A DNA stretch of 64,000 nucleotides from Tubiluchus corallicola (lineage: Eukaryota; Priapulida; Priapulimorpha; Priapulimorphida; Tubiluchidae): positions 330,001-394,000 of the forward strand of contig JAQGDQ010000155.1 in NCBI GenBank assembly GCA_030141605.1, in the 5' to 3' direction. This document shows positions 36,670 to 47,527 of the stretch, piece after piece; position 1 is the first letter of the stretch, and each line of letters begins with the position of its first letter. Under the pieces are notes generated by a model. The model saw only the letters and a program-made list of their open reading frames with translations, was not told the origin of the DNA and did not search any database. A program made the translations under genes and the position numbers.

Positions 36670-39600
36670 ATGAAGTTCCTTATCGGATTGACGCTTCTTG
36701 GACTTAGTGTAAATGAACTTAGTGGTATGTATCATAGCAATAGGCCTATCGAAGTACCCAGTATGTAACAATCTTATAAAGGAGAAGAAATGGTGATTTT
36801 AAAATATGCGTCATTGAACTTTCCATACAAAGTCACGTTACCTAACATTACGCTCACCTGTTTGAAATAGTTAGGTAATTGAGAAAGAAATTTCTTTTGT
36901 GATTTAAGATTAGCTGGTAAAACGTCACTGGCTCACTAACCCGGTGTGCGCCAGAAAACGTATTTGGTTCACCAAAAATATACTAAACTTTCTAATTAAT
37001 AAGATAAAATAATTTATAATTTTTCTTAGCAAGTGAAGTGTGCGCTATGCATGCTGTGGTTAATGTTTCATGCAATTTGATGCATTGTTATTTAAACTTT
37101 TTTCAAATGACTTACAGTTAATATGGCTTCGGGTAAGGATCATGACAGGAGCTTAAATTTACAAGTTTTTTACTGTGTTACTCTTAATAAAAGCCCTGCA
37201 ATAAGACAACATATGGATAATATAAGATTTTGCGATGACATTTTTGCTCATGGGGAATGGGGAGAAAAGCCCAAAGCAAAAGTGTTAAAATTTACAGTGC
37301 GTAAGAAACTGTGTAAGAAAATGACAGTGCGTAAGAAACTGCGTAAGAAAATGCAAGACATTGCATTAAAATAACCGTACATTGAGTGTAGAACAATCTT
37401 GCATAAAAATTAACAATATTTCACGTTAGGGTGTTTTCCTAGTACAACGACACCCCAGCCAGAGGCAACGACACCCCAGCCAGATACAGTGACACCTCAA
37501 CCAGAGACAACGACACCCCAGCTAGAGACAACGACGCCCCAGCCAGAGACAACGACACCCCAGCCAGAGACAGTGACACCACAGCAAGAGACAGTGACAC
37601 CCCAGCTAGAGACAACGACACCCCAGCCAGAGACAACGACACCCCAGCCAGAGACAACGACACCCCAGCTAGAGACAACGACACCCCAGCTAGAGACAAC
37701 GACACCTAAACTCGACAAAACAGCCAGAGACAGTGACACCCCAGCCAGAGACAACGACACCCCAGCCAGAGACAACGACACTCCAACCAGAGACAACGAC
37801 ACCACAGCCAGAGACAGTGACACCACAACCAGTTACTGCAATGAATACAGATGATGCACCAGACAAAACCACAACAGCATCCACAGTGCTAAAGGAAAGT
37901 ACATCAGACAGTGAGCCAAAAGAGACTACAATACCTCTGGAAGATGATACAACCATGATACAGGAAACTACAACATTCGAAACTACAATACCAGAAGATA
38001 CTACAACAAAAACGTCAACAAACTCCCAAACAAGAAAGACAACCACAGCAGGTAATGAGGCAAGACATTTCGTCCTGCAATATTTATATATATATATATG
38101 CAATATATATTTAGGCTATTGCAGGACGGATATATATATAATAACAAAGTAGTACTCATTATTTAATTAGCACTTTAAGGCTAGCAGTTAATCCACAATG
38201 GAATAAACCCAGAATTACAAATTTTTTGAAGCCGGACCTGAGCCAAATTTTTGAACTAATAAGCTTACCTAACCAATAAGTCTTTTCACAGTTTCGTTGT
38301 GTGCACGCGCAGTTGCAAGAGGTCAAAGGTTAAGTGCGCCACACCAACGCATCATAACTGCAACCGTCCGTGACATGTAGGTAAAGCAAAGCCGTCTACA
38401 GCATCAGTTCAGTGACTTCAGTTGTTTTACGCGGACTTTAGTTAATTATGCATTAGTCTGTGCGTAGAGCGATTTACTAGCAGGATCTTGCTTGGGAACA
38501 AGAAAAAATGAACTAGGTAAAGTTCTAGCTAACTGTTAAAACTGTTACTATTACAACAGCATGAGCTGCGAGGCATTGTGAAGTGTACCCGAACGCGCTG
38601 TCTGATACACTTAATCTTTGGCCTTTTCACGATCGTCATCAATCGCTGGAACTGTGAAAAGGCTTATTGATCATACAATCCGTTATGATAATTATGCCAG
38701 GCCTTAATCAATTCCTAATAGTTCGCTAACCCTAATGAGTGCCAACTATTGTGTAGTGGCATTGGTATTGGGCCTATGATCCAAAAGCCCCTGGTTCGAG
38801 GCCAGACTCAGCCAGACATTTTTCCACTTTCTGCACGTCGTTTTATTTTAGTATCAACGGTTTAATAACTGTTTAAAATCTCTATCGTATAGTACTAAAT
38901 TTATTCTTTGCACTTAACTTACTTGTGCTTTTGCAGTCAATCTCGGGCAGTGGTCAGCGTGGAAGGAAGGACCGTGCCATCCCTGTGGAACAACTGAAGG
39001 AACTCTAGTTCGTAGTCGAGTCTGTTTGCCTAGAGGAGCCCTATGCGGGTAATGGTAGTTCCACCTCTTACTAAATATTTTTAAAATATATTTAAAAATA
39101 CATTCAGTGAAAATATAACGACATTCCTATTATTTCGTATGTGTTGTAATAGGTAGTAGATTCTGGTTGCACCATAATGCATTGCAATTGATTCTGATTG
39201 CAGCATAGTGTATTGCAGTAGAGTCTGATTACAACATGATGTATCAATAATAGATTCTGACTGCACCATTGAATATTGCAGTAAATTCTCATTGCACCAT
39301 AGTGTATTGCAATAGATTTTGATTGCACCATAATGTATCATTAATAGATGCTGATTGCACCATAGTGTATCATTAATAGATGCTGATTGCACCATAGTGT
39401 ATAGCAATAGATTTCTCTATAACCACATAATTATCTGTGTGGGTTCATTGCAGTAACAAGCGTACATACATAGTACACACGTACAGTGCCGCTTGCATTA
39501 AAATCTGTTTCATTTCTTCAATTTACAGAGAGGATCAACTGGTAGCTGAACAAGAGCAAAAGACCTGCACCAGCCCTCCGTGTGTTCCTGGTCCTGGGGG

Positions 39601-41306
39601 ACCATCAGTACGGGCGTGTTGGATTTACGACTACAAGGGACGTCTAAGGTATAAAATAGAAGCCATTTAAGCTGATAAATTTATTAATAATGAAGCAGTT
39701 TACGATTCCCGACACAATTTAAAAACGTTAACCCTAACATTAGCCCTATCCCTAACATTAGCCCCAACTCTAACTCTAATATAGCATTAGCCCTAACCCT
39801 AACCCTAACATTAGCCCTGGCCCTAACCCTAACATTAGTCCTAATCCAACCTAACATTAACCATAACCCAAACATTAGCCCTAACCATAACCCTAATATT
39901 AGCTTTAACCATAACCCTAATCCTAACATTAGCCCTAACACTAACCATAATCCTAACATTAGCCCTAACCCTAACCCTAACATTAGTCCTAACTCCAACC
40001 GTAACCCTAACATTAGCCCTAACCATAACCCTAACATTAGCCCTAGCCATAACCCTATTCCTAACATTAGTCCTAACACTAACCCCTGCGTTAGCCCTAA
40101 CACTACCATACAATTAGCCCTAACACTAACATTAGCCCTAACCCTAACCCTAACATTAGTCCTTACCCTATCCCTAACCCCAACCCAACCCTAACAATAA
40201 ACCCCAACCCCAATACTAGCCATAATCCTAATCCTGACGCTAGTCCTAACATTAGCCCTAACCCTAACCCTAACATTAGCCCTAACCCTAACGTTAACGT
40301 TAGCCCTAACCATAACCATAACATTAGCCCTAACCCTAACTCTAATCCTGACATTAGCCCTACCCATAACCACAGCATTAGCCCTAACCCTAACCCTAAC
40401 CCTAATACTAGCCATAATCCTTCAACCTAAATAAAACAAGTGATACTATAAAATAAAAAGAAGAGGACAAAACAACACAATGTCAAGAAACACAAAGTGT
40501 CTCAGAAGCAATGAGGAAGGGGTACGAGTTTGCTTTTTGGTCAATAGCTGGCGCTACCTGCGTCCTGAACGGCGTAATTATGGAGCAGTAAAACAAAAGA
40601 AGAACACAGTAATGATTTTCTACCAAAATCCTATTATAATAAAGAGGATTTCTTTATGTTATTATCACTTAACTAAAATGTCTGCGTTTTCTTCTCGAAC
40701 TGTCTGAATTAATGCATGCACGTAAAACAAAAGGAACACCACAACGAAAGTAGTTGTCCTTCACATAAACCACACAGCCCGTTAAAGTGGTTTATGGGTT
40801 AGAGTTATTGTTAGGGTTATATTTTTTAAAGTTTATAAGGAAGTTCATCTCTTTCAAAATTATAACATTATAAAGTATACCAATGTACATTGTAATATTT
40901 TAATTTAATCCACACAAAAGGCCATCCAGCCAAAACAGTCATGTAACACATGATAACTAAAAGTTCTTAAGGTCTCTACAGTCTAGACGTCATCTTCAGC
41001 AGTCAACAGCAACTTGTTTGTGAACTCTTTGACGTCTAGACTGTACAACCTAAACGTCTTAATGCTTTTAACGTTTTACATTTTTAATAAAAGTCGCCTC
41101 TTTCACGTTACTTTGGGGTGCCCTTATAAACTAGTTGAGACGTCACAGGCTGTATAGTGTATACCATACGTCATATTGTATACGTGTATTATAACATACG
41201 TCAAGATGATGAAATGGTATGTTTTAGGAGAATGTCTGGCTGTACCATGTGGTGTCGTTCTGGCAATGCGTTAGATCTTCGTACCCTTCAGTGTCGCAAG
41301 ATGTAG
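36670..41306 (+). CDS. Secreted mucin-like and TSR-containing protein, copy 1 (five exons; one-base frameshift in the repeat exon)
   Basis: Exons read as 36670-36724 (signal peptide MKFLIGLTLLGLSVNELSG, phase 1 end), 37430-38051 (about 200 aa of Thr/Pro/Gln repeats, unit TTTPQPE, then a Thr/Ser/Glu-rich stretch), 38937-39048 (NLGQWSAWKEGPCHPCGTTE onward, a TSR start with a WxxW motif and cysteines), 39529-39648 (TSR end, KTCTSPPCVPG, then WIYDYKGRLR) and 41228-41306 (CTMWCRSGNALDLRTLQC then stop). The phases of all junctions fit. The repeat exon changes frame near 37715-37725, at an AAAA run: 622 nt is one more than the flanking phases need. This could be a sequencing indel, a null allele or decay. 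Apart from that the product would be about 328 aa. TSR modules usually mediate extracellular-matrix or cell-surface binding. The acceptor at 37429 has a weak pyrimidine tract, so that start is less sure. Confidence 0.75.
36860..37130 (+). repeat. Dispersed repeat, second copy (TSR gene 1 intron 1)
   Basis: Counterpart of 3400-3740. It is followed by an 83-codon frame (37123-37374) with a 30-bp duplication (ACAGTGCGTAAGAAACTGYG units) that I do not recognise. Confidence 0.55.
37444..37835 (+). repeat. 21-bp coding minisatellite (TTTPQPE units) in the mucin-like exon
   Basis: About 18 units of ACAACGACACCCCAGCCAGA plus one base. The third position of the ACA/ACG/GTG codons varies and TTT alternates with TVT. 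One unit near 37703-37730 is disturbed (CCTAAACTCGACAAAACAGC) and changes the frame. Confidence 0.95.
38277..38667 (+). mobile_element. MITE family A, copy 1 (TSR gene 1 intron 2)
   Basis: Ends TAAGTCTTTTCACAG and CTGTGAAAAGGCTTA. Internal blocks GCACGCGCAGTTGC, GGTCAAAGGTTAAGTG and GTAAAGCAAAGC are shared with copies at 43393-43757 and 59337-59676. TA at the ends fits a Tc1/mariner-type target. Confidence 0.85.
38735..38815 (+). repeat. tRNA-like sequence with a B-box (probable SINE head or tRNA remnant)
   Basis: TGTAGTGGCATTGGTAT resembles a D-arm/A-box; CTGGTTCGAGGCCAG is a T-arm with loop TTCGAGG; TTGG/CCAA could be an anticodon stem. The position before the anticodon is C where T is universal, and an acceptor stem is not clear, so not called a functional tRNA. 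Confidence 0.35.
39150..39413. repeat. Minisatellite of about 31 bp in TSR gene 1 intron 3
   Basis: Degenerate unit TAGATTCTGATTGCACCATA then GTGTATTGCAA or GTGTATCATTAA, about eight copies. Confidence 0.9.
39728..40425. repeat. Interstitial telomere-like repeat block (CCCTAA-based)
   Basis: About 700 bp of CCCTAA hexamers mixed with CATTAG, CATAACC and ACTAACC variants; a higher unit CCCTAACCCTAACATTAG recurs. Strand orientation is constant (C-rich on +). It lies inside TSR gene 1 intron 4. Confidence 0.9.
40978..41044. repeat. Perfect 15-bp inverted repeat
   Basis: ACAGTCTAGACGTCA (40978-40992) and TGACGTCTAGACTGT (41030-41044) with a 37-base loop, in the last intron of TSR gene 1. Probably a small MITE core. 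Confidence 0.7.
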
Positions 41307-43038
41307 TGCAACCGAACAAGCAGGAGGAAAAAAGAAGTAGGAAAAACGAAACATCTTGCTACAGCTGGCAGTCTAACTGCCTAAAATCTTAGATTATAAG
41401 CGCCATTATCTTTTCTCATATAATATAATCAGATCTTCTAATCGGCCGACCGAAAGGCCTATTTGACAGGGAGGAGGCAAGGAAAAATGATTCACTGAAT
41501 TTGTGTCAGAAAATCACGAAAATTTTCTGAAAGTTTCCGATTTTTTTTCAAAATCCCAAACAGCAAGAAAGTTCATTTCAGAGTCAGCTGCTGCCGCTAC
41601 TTTACGAGTATATGTTGTACAATGACGTCTAAATTAAGTTGTACTTGCTGTACTTCTCATACACAAAGCACAATTTATAATGTTAGTCAATATAATGTCA
41701 GATCTGTTTTTCTTGATAAAGTCTTACTAACCACTCCAAGATCTGAAAATACACATAAAATAATGTACATATACATGAAAGTATAAAATAAACATATCCA
41801 CGCGTTATTTTCCTTTTTCGCGAACATAGCCGTCGATGTTGGATTAATAAAACATAAAATCGCCAGTCTATTAAGAGAGGGATTAAAGCTTACAATTTTG
41901 TGCTGAAATGTCTTCGTTAAATATTTCAAGAAGTAATTGAATAGTTAAATTTAAGACTGAATTCCGTGAGGTTCCTCGCGAGGAGGACGCATGGCTTTTA
42001 GTTGACAGCAGAGTTACTCACGAAGAATTTTGTTACTACAAAACTAAGTTTTGTGGCAAGTTGGCATAGATATATGAGGGCACCAAGGATAAAAAGATTC
42101 TTTCCACCATCGCACTATATTGTTTATGCTAGATTATTTATGCTTGGTTTTTCAAGTCTTATGCAAATTTTTATAATAGCCTAACATTGTTCACTGTTTA
42201 ATTCTAAGACGTCCACTTAGTCTTCCCTTGCTGGATCTTTTAAAATTTCATCTTCATCAGCTTCAAGCTTAGTCACATGTACAGCTAAAGTTCCCGCCAT
42301 ATTACTAGATGAAAAATGTCCACAAAATTTAATACTGCCTCCAGCATATTGTTAGAAAAATCACTTAACAAAACTGCAGGCCGAACTGGAGGTTTGCAGC
42401 ACTTTTTAGCTGCCAAGGTAAACATTTGGTGCAGCCAGAAAGAAAGATACTGCGACCGGTAAACTAAAAAAAAAATTGCCTACATTAAACCAACAAGAGG
42501 AATAATAAGTTATCCCACATCTGGCACTCGTGCTTTGTAAAAAAAACATGAACAATGCTTTTCAACAACACCAGTGTATAGTTCCAAACCAAATTGAACA
42601 ATATCGAATCACTGAAAATTTGAAAATTTGAAAATTTTTCGCTGTATGTTTTAATATAAAAAATGTGAGCAAACATCTTTTACCCCATATTTCGTCGGCT
42701 AAGGGTTAATGTTTTTTATATATACTTAGAGAGTTACCTACAGTATTAAATATAAAATGAGATCAAATTTTACTACAATTCACTGATCTTGCTATGTATC
42801 ATATTATTTCTTATCAGTTATCACCGTACTGTTACAGTATAATTATTATAAGATATTAAAATAAGGTCAACATGTACAGGACTGTATGGTTGTTTGTTAC
42901 CCTCGCATTCGGCATTGTTTCGTCTATTGTAACAGTTACAGTATCATACTGATGTAGTACTGCTATTGTCCACGTGTGCAAAATAAAATGATTCTGGCTC
43001 TTATTCTTAACAACATTCGTTTGCTAACTTTGATAAAA

Positions 43039-43172
43039 TAAGCCCTTTCCAAGGTATGCGCATGCGCAGTTGCTGTAGGTCAAGTGTGCCACAGTAATAC
43101 GTCTTAATACTACAACCGTCACGCGACATGTGGGTAAAGCAAAGCAGTCTGCCGCAACAGTTCAATAACGAC
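43039..43172 (+). mobile_element. MITE family A, partial copy (left part only)
   Basis: TAAGCCCTTTCCAAGG, GCGCAGTTGCTGTAGGTCAA, GTAAAGCAAAGCAGTCTG and CAGTTCAATAACG follow the left part of copy 2. The right end is missing. Confidence 0.75.
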
Positions 43173-43392
43173 AAGTTAAATGGATTAAAGTAAAAACATT
43201 GTCGAAAGATTATCCTTATATTGGTACATAATTTCACCACGAGAAAAAGCAGTTAAGTAATTACACCACTCTCCCAGGCAAAAAATAATAAGTGAGTTGA
43301 AATGTACAGCACTTTCCACAACATCTCTTTCAGTTTTAACCGCTTTGCATGTCTGCAAAAACAAGAAGTGATTATTATTTCAATAACGATAA

Positions 43393-43757
43393 TAAGCTTT
43401 TTCGCAATTTCGCTGTGCGCACGCGCAGTTGCTGTAGGTCAAAGGTTAAGTGTACCACAGCAACGCGTCTTAGCTACAACAGTCACGTGACATGTATGTA
43501 AAGCAAAGCAATCTGCGACATCAGTTCAGTAACTTGTTTTACGTGGAGTTTACTTAGTTATGCATTAATCTAAGCGTAAAGTGATTTACTACCAGGTTCC
43601 TGCTTGGAAACAAGAAAAAATAAACTAGGTAAGGTTCTAGCTAGCTGTTACAACTGTCACTACACGTTGTCAAGTGTACACAAATGTGCTGTCTGACACA
43701 CTTAGGCTACGATTTTTTCACGATAATCATTAGTCACTGGAAATGTGAAAAGGCTTA
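43393..43757 (+). mobile_element. MITE family A, copy 2
   Basis: Same internal blocks as 38277-38667 in the same order; ends TAAGCTTTTTCGCA and TGTGAAAAGGCTTA. Confidence 0.85.
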
Positions 43758-44159
43758 CTACTAATCATTTTTAAACAACAGACAATTGAACAGAAATTAC
43801 CATTGATGATTAGTGAGTATTGAAACACTATTTCTGTATTGCGTGCTGAACCGCATGCGCAAAATGTTTAAACATTACTTTTTTACCCTATGTATTACCC
43901 TATTTATTATCCTCTAACGTTTGTTGGAATTTCAGGCGTAAGCAAGCTTGCAATGAATTTGATTAATAGCTATTCTTTAAACCCAGGTTGTGATACCTTT
44001 ACGACTGTTATATACATTTGCGTGTGAAATATCTCAGGTTTGTTAACGACGTTCACACCTAACATTAATATCAGAACGGGCGTAAACATACATACGGTAT
44101 GCAGTATTAACAAGAACAAAGGGGTCTCTAGAAACCGATCTACCTACATTATTTAAAAG

Positions 44160-44708
44160 AAAGCCGGACTCAATCTTGAACTGTAGGTCAAACCAATGTA
44201 CTGTTTAAAATATAGAAAGAAAACACACTATTTTGTCAAAATGACTTACGTGAAAGAATTATTACCACACAAACACAATTTCGCATTAGCACCATTAGTT
44301 TTTCCCTGTTATGTGCATTTCACCATTCGCTAGTTAGACGGGCACTAGCGCCTGCATTTGGCTAATGCAGTACACAAAAAGGTGCCGTACCTATCAGTTC
44401 AGATGTGTTAGTTTGTGACGAACTACACTCGTTCGACAGCTCATGCGTGAGCACAACGGAAATTTGAAATTTGAATTTTTATCTTAAAACTTGCCTAGTT
44501 TTAGTACAACACACTGAATATCTTACAGTAGCAATGTAATTCAATTTTCATTTTCGCAAACACAAGCAACACTCTCGTTGAATATTTTTGCTGTTGAAAA
44601 TTATGCTAGTTTGTGATGTCATCAATAGTTGGGCTCGCCCGCATTTGATTAAGATTTAATTTATTATTTAATTATTAGAAACGCTTTTGCATTGTTGATT
44701 GTGTTAGA
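44160..44708 (+). repeat. Dispersed repeat family B, copy 2 (about 550 bp)
   Basis: Begins GCCGGACTCAATCTTGAACT; contains GAAAGAATTATTACCACA, CATTCGCTAGTTAGACGG, CAGTTCAGATGTGTTAG and GTGATGTCATCAATAGTTGG; ends near CGCTTTTGCATTGTTGATTG. Other copies at 24716-25165 (inverted), 53065-53553 and 62321-62903. No coding capacity seen. Confidence 0.85.
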
Positions 44709-44931
44709 GAAGTTATAGAGGTAGCGAACTGTCGTCATTTGTGGAAGTGAATATCTTGTGATATTGACGATGTTGATGATGAAGATAACTGTAAAATTTT
44801 TGATAGCATTAAAATAGCATTAGGGGAATTTTGAACACGATCAGACTTTAGGATTCCTTTTATTTGTTTCTTGTTCAATATGTTGTATTATTCATTGCAT
44901 CACATGTGCTAAATTTGTTTGTGTATATATT

Positions 44932-44935
44932 TTGT

Positions 44936-44982
<47 letters not shown>
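44932..44982. repeat. GT microsatellite
   Basis: (GT)n of about 45 bp. Confidence 0.95.
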
Positions 44983-44983
<1 letters not shown>

Positions 44984-46109
44984 TTTAAAAGTTTTATAAA
45001 GGTTCGTTCAGACAGACACGTTTAGGTATCTTCTTATTTTCAAACAATTTGTTACACATTTTATACCCAAATTCTAAGAACAACAACTAGGATTATTTTA
45101 TACTCTTTCTACATAAAAATGCTCTCCATGGCCTGAATTCTTATATGCTATAAGCAAATAAATTGGGTATACCAAATATCGGCACAAAAGAAAGTGAGGT
45201 TAAATTGTTCGCATGTGAATGCAACATGAAATTCACACCCTAAAACTGATGTGATTGATTGTACTTCTATTGGGCGGGGAAAATGTTGACTATTTATTGA
45301 CAATAAACTCACAAACATTCTTGAAAAAAGGGTAAATTTAGAGAGTGAAAGTTGCCATGCTTATGGTCGCTCCTTAGCGAAGAATGTTGAGTTTTATTTG
45401 AAGAAAGTTTCGTATATAAAAACACAAACACACACTTACACACTCGTGTTGTATCTTCACGTTCCCAACAGTAAGTAAACGATAATATTTATAAGCAGAG
45501 AGAGTCATAGTTTTATTTTTATTAATACACATATGTGTACACATAATTATTTTTGCTAATAAAATATGTGTTAACACGTATATACACACACGCTTATGTA
45601 TATATATACATATGTTTTATTAACAAAAAAGTACATATATGTGTACGGTTTAAACGGTTTTATTACGGTTTTTTTGTCGTCTCATAAGCAAGAAATTTTG
45701 TTTATTGGTTTGTCTGAACAGCACAATAATTTATTATTTTTTGCAGTTTATGCAATGTTCATTAATGTTCATGTTCACTACCCAATGAACAAACTTCATT
45801 GCTTATGGGTCTTGCAGATCTTTACAGATCCTTTGAATTGTTGGATGTAGGCTTTAATAAATTTGATGCCCATAATTACATTGTAAAATTTAAATAAAGA
45901 TAATTAATGAATGAATGGACATCTTTTATTTTAAGTATTTTATGAAAAACACATATTATAAGATTACGCTGAAGTATCTGTTTGTTCTAACTTAATTTGT
46001 TGAAACAAAAGTAAACATAGAACAGATCAATAATTGTTAACACAATAAAAAATAATGGCTATTGTTGACAGTAACGAGGTACCTCTTTATTGCTTACGTC
46101 TTGATTCAG

Positions 46110-46163
46110 TCTTGCATCATCATCCACGCACTGACATAATCCAGACAATGATGCAAGACTACA
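46110..46163. repeat. Hairpin-forming inverted repeat
   Basis: AGTCTTGCATCAT and ATGATGCAAGACT, 13 bp each, are separated by about 27 bases. Function unknown. Confidence 0.6.
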
Positions 46164-47037
46164 TTGAAAGTAAATAATGAAGAAGTGTCACATTGTTACT
46201 AACAACAGCCTTTGTTTTATTGCATTATCACATAACGTTCCGCTGAAACAAATTTAAATCAATGGCTCGAGATATAACCTATAATAAGTAGATTTGTTAC
46301 TAAAACTGCAAAAACAATTATGTATGCTCATGAGTTACCTCTTTTGCTCCTAATTAACTTATATTCGTCCAGATGTAACATCTTTGACAATGGATGTTAA
46401 ATGGATTATACTTGCCTGGTAGTACAACATAGCATCAGCCATTCTTTAGTTAGAACTGCTGTAAACTTTTACTAATCCCGATAGTTCATATTGTTCTAAT
46501 TTATTCATCCAGATAATGGAAAAATTTTCCGCTAGGTGCCAAAAATAGAAAATGGTTGCGTTGTCACAGATCTTTTTCCAGTCTTGAAAACAATGGCTTG
46601 TAATATATCAAACAAAAGGTCTCGGGGAGACAAGTTTAGGGGCATCAGTTGCGCCGTGACTGGTTGACCTCTGACGCCACTACGGTCAAGGAGACAAATG
46701 CCCTCTTACATCGACTGAAGCTAGCTTGTAGCACATGAAATGAAGGGTTTCGACTAGACGAATCAAATGATCAAAGTTAGCAGGAGATCAGTTGACCTTT
46801 GACCCAGACGTCACTTGTTGAATATTTATAACCTGTAATTTCATTGTAAAGGGCAGTCAAGCAACCGGAATTCAATAAAATCAAAATTATAACGTCCAAA
46901 CAAAAGACTGGGGTCTTTTCTGGGCCTAATTCTGTAACTATTGGTGCAAAATCTTCAGTTTCTGACCCCGTCACTAACATTGTCTCCTAATTCTCTGTTT
47001 AAAGTTTACAGATTCTAGCTGGCAATCATACCACAAC

Positions 47038-47447
47038 ATGAGGGTTCTACTTCCATTTTCTATGGTCTTTGCTGCCTCGGTGTTAATAATGGGTAAGTAG
47101 ATGTTATTGATTTCACTTTCGTAATATAAGTAGATTCGGCAGGTCCGAAATCTGTCTTAGTCCTCAAATCCTCAAATCAAGTTCTCAAAACAGAGAATCC
47201 AATTTAGTGTCTCTAAGTACTTAGTTCTTAGTCTTTTATATAGCGTTCTTACGCGATGAAATAAACTTTATATGAAATGAAATTAAATGAAACATGCATC
47301 CCTAACCCAAATGAACTGACGATGGGAAATAATGTTACCAGATGTAGTTTTTGTGAAAGCCATCCATTTACTGATTGTGCTGGAGAAGCTTAACTCCAAT
47401 TGTCAAGCTTTGTTTGCTAGGTTATCAATATCATTGCAGCCATTCAC

Positions 47448-47527
<80 letters not shown>

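Larger units (their letters stand above)
41307..47037. other. Intergenic region between the two TSR genes
   Basis: Besides the MITE A copies, one family B element, the GT repeat and the hairpin listed separately, I see no gene. Short frames here lack motifs. Confidence 0.55.

Noticed and set aside
37123-37374. 83-codon frame in TSR gene 1 intron 1
   Set aside because: It has no recognised domain, an internal 30-bp duplication, and follows a dispersed repeat; not supported as a gene.
37439-38103. Minus-strand SLSLAGV-type and VSGWGV-type repeat frames
   Set aside because: Antisense shadows of the TTTPQPE-coding repeat; the plus-strand exon has matching splice phases and a paralogue.
38735-38815. 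Functional tRNA gene
   Set aside because: The T-arm is good, but the base before the anticodon is C and no acceptor stem pairs convincingly.
39684-40415. Long Leu/Gly- and Arg/Val-rich minus-strand frames
   Set aside because: Translations of the TTAGGG-like array.
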